36,130 bases of DNA, from the NCBI GenBank assembly GCA_013140985.1, contig JABFRU010000078.1:1-36130 (forward strand), given 5' to 3'. Within the stretch, counting starts at the first letter, position 1, and each line of letters starts with the position of its first letter. The notes below the pieces were generated by a model. The model searched no databases, was not told the origin of the DNA, and saw nothing but the letters and a program-made list of their open reading frames with translations. Both the position numbers and the translations under genes were made by a program. Source of the DNA: Chitinophagaceae bacterium. Its GTDB lineage: Bacteria > Bacteroidota > Bacteroidia > Chitinophagales > Chitinophagaceae. Below are positions 35,438-36,130 of this stretch, piece after piece.

Positions 35438-35472
35438 AAGGGTTGACAAATATTTGTCAACCCTTCTTTGTT
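35438..35472 (+). terminator. Terminator of the korA-like gene
   Basis: AAGGGTTGACAAA (35438-35450) and TTTGTCAACCCTT (35453-35465) form a perfect 13-bp stem around a 2-base centre. A CTTTGTTTG tract follows. It lies 24 bases after the stop codon. Confidence 0.8.
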
Positions 35473-35763
35473 TGAATTTTGCAGGAAATAGCTTGATAAC
35501 CTTTTTGTAAACATGTCAGGCCAGGCAAACTGAAGACTATTAGGACAATTGTTTTAAATATATTACAAACTTCAGCTTGCTCAGACCGACTATGTTTAAC
35601 CATTACTTATCTTGTATAAAGATCACCTGTTTTGTATTCATTATTGTTACATAACCTTATAAAAAAAGTTACATAATTCCCATATCAGGAATGAAGCTTT
35701 CCGGGTTCCGTAAATGAATAAAACGTATTGACAGAGAAGAATTAAAGGAAAAGAGTCATCTTT

Positions 35764-35790
35764 CCATCAGTCCCGCTGATGGATTTTTAA
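35764..35790 (+). terminator. Orphan terminator-like hairpin
   Basis: CCATCAG (35764-35770) pairs with CTGATGG (35776-35782) with a 5-base loop, followed by ATTTTTAA. It is not near the end of any gene, and lies 48 bases upstream of the RidA-family start. It may end an unannotated transcript. Confidence 0.55.
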
Positions 35791-35813
35791 CCTTCGTTAA
35801 CGGCTTTCTCATT

Positions 35814-35821
35814 TACATTCG
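35814..35821 (+). promoter_or_regulatory. Candidate -7 box (TACATTCG) of the RidA-family gene
   Basis: TACATTCG matches TAnnTTTG at seven of eight positions, 16 bases upstream of the ATG at 35838. A weak TTCG at 35793-35796 sits where the -33 box would be. Confidence 0.45.
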
Positions 35822-35837
35822 TAGCAAATTAATTTTT

Positions 35838-36130
35838 ATGAGAAAGTCAATCCTCGCTTTTATCGTATTCCAGAGTATGTTCTTTTTTACACTATGCGCA
35901 CAGGACAGTACTATTCAAAAAGAAAAATGGCATTGGGACAATGCATTGAAGCAGGATACCAGTGCCGGTTATGTGCAGGTGGTAAAAGTGGATAATATAT
36001 TATATATCTCCGGTGCCGTGGCAAGAGATGTAACACCGGAAGGCATCACAAGAGTGTACCAGGGCCTGGAACGATCATTAAAAAGTTTCGGCGCTACCTT
36101 TCAGAATGTAGTAAAAGAAAATCTATACAC
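35838..36130 (+). CDS. Secreted RidA (YjgF/UK114) family protein, truncated at the window edge
   Basis: The frame from the ATG at 35838 is open to the window end (97 complete codons). It starts with a signal peptide (MRKSILAFIVFQSMFFFTLC, then AQDST), so the protein is exported, which is unusual for RidA, a mostly cytoplasmic imine/enamine deaminase. The mature part has the family sequence GYVQVVKVDNILYISG near residues 44-59, followed by VTPEGITRVYQGLERSLKSF. The catalytic Arg and Glu region lies beyond the window. The identity is likely but the active site cannot be checked. Confidence 0.8.
   Translation, partial: MRKSILAFIVFQSMFFFTLCAQDSTIQKEKWHWDNALKQDTSAGYVQVVKVDNILYISGAVARDVTPEGITRVYQGLERSLKSFGATFQNVVKENLY

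Larger units (their letters stand above)
35415..35837. other. 423-bp non-coding stretch between the korA-like gene and the RidA-family gene
   Basis: No plausible coding frame was found. The stretch contains two terminator-like hairpins, 35438-35465 and 35764-35789, and AT-rich sequence between them. The second hairpin has no coding gene upstream on the plus strand. Confidence 0.6.

Noticed and set aside
1651-35662. Shared 12-mer ATAACCTTATAA at 1651 and 35651.
   Set aside because: AT-rich and short; chance matches of this length are expected in a window this size, and the contexts differ.
33558-36130. KorB (TPP-binding beta subunit) downstream of the korA-like gene.
   Set aside because: No frame with TPP-binding motifs exists in 35415-36130; only the RidA-family start is present.
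1-36130. CRISPR arrays, tRNA or rRNA genes, insertion sequences, prophage genes.
   Set aside because: No regularly spaced direct repeats, no cloverleaf-like sequence, no transposase, integrase or phage structural protein was recognised in any frame.

Overview
The window looks like a chromosomal segment from a Bacteroidota member, most plausibly family Chitinophagaceae or a close relative. The support is a type IX secretion (T9SS) C-terminal sorting domain, several upstream elements resembling the Bacteroidota -7 box TAnnTTTG, TTG starts, DUF3857/transglutaminase proteins, AIM24 and GxxExxY families, and GC content near 42-43% by eye. No tRNA, rRNA, CRISPR array, prophage or insertion sequence was seen. 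The taxonomic call is an inference from family content.

Left part (1-2.5 kb): the 3' portion of a pentameric ligand-gated ion channel homologue, then a small stress-type operon of ECF sigma factor, single-pass candidate anti-sigma factor, and membrane-anchored Spy/CnrX-like periplasmic sensor. From 2.5 to 13.1 kb everything is on the minus strand: a long-chain acyl-CoA ligase, a secreted TPR protein, the pair serC-DUF1015, a 1157-residue secreted Asp-box propeller protein with PKD, Ig-like and T9SS domains, and an overlapping pair of DUF502 membrane protein and S1/P1-nuclease-like zinc enzyme.

Middle (13.2-20.6 kb): a plus-strand efflux operon of tetR, tolC-like, RND adaptor lipoprotein and RND pump. 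A perfect inverted repeat over the tetR promoter looks like the autoregulatory operator. A 375-bp gap before the pump gene carries several hairpins, and a related hairpin element lies at about 22.1 kb. A bidirectional terminator separates the pump from a secreted caspase-like protein on the minus strand, which is followed in sequence by a secreted M16 peptidase.

Right part (25.4-36.1 kb): an AIM24 protein, a VIT-family transporter with AT-rich codon use (possible acquisition), small secreted and NTF2-like proteins, and two secreted DUF3857/transglutaminase proteins separated by a GxxExxY gene that is bracketed by CACAAAG-type repeats. Of the two transglutaminase-like proteins, one has an intact Cys-His-Asp triad and one appears to have lost it. 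The window ends with a 2-oxoacid:ferredoxin oxidoreductase alpha subunit without an adjacent beta subunit, a 423-bp non-coding stretch with two terminator-like hairpins, and the start of a secreted RidA-family protein cut by the window edge.

Most genes are ordinary for the group. The most unusual signals are the channel homologue, the paired hairpin repeats with a shared ATATCGGTAG core, the GxxExxY gene with its flanking repeats, and the tetR operator.
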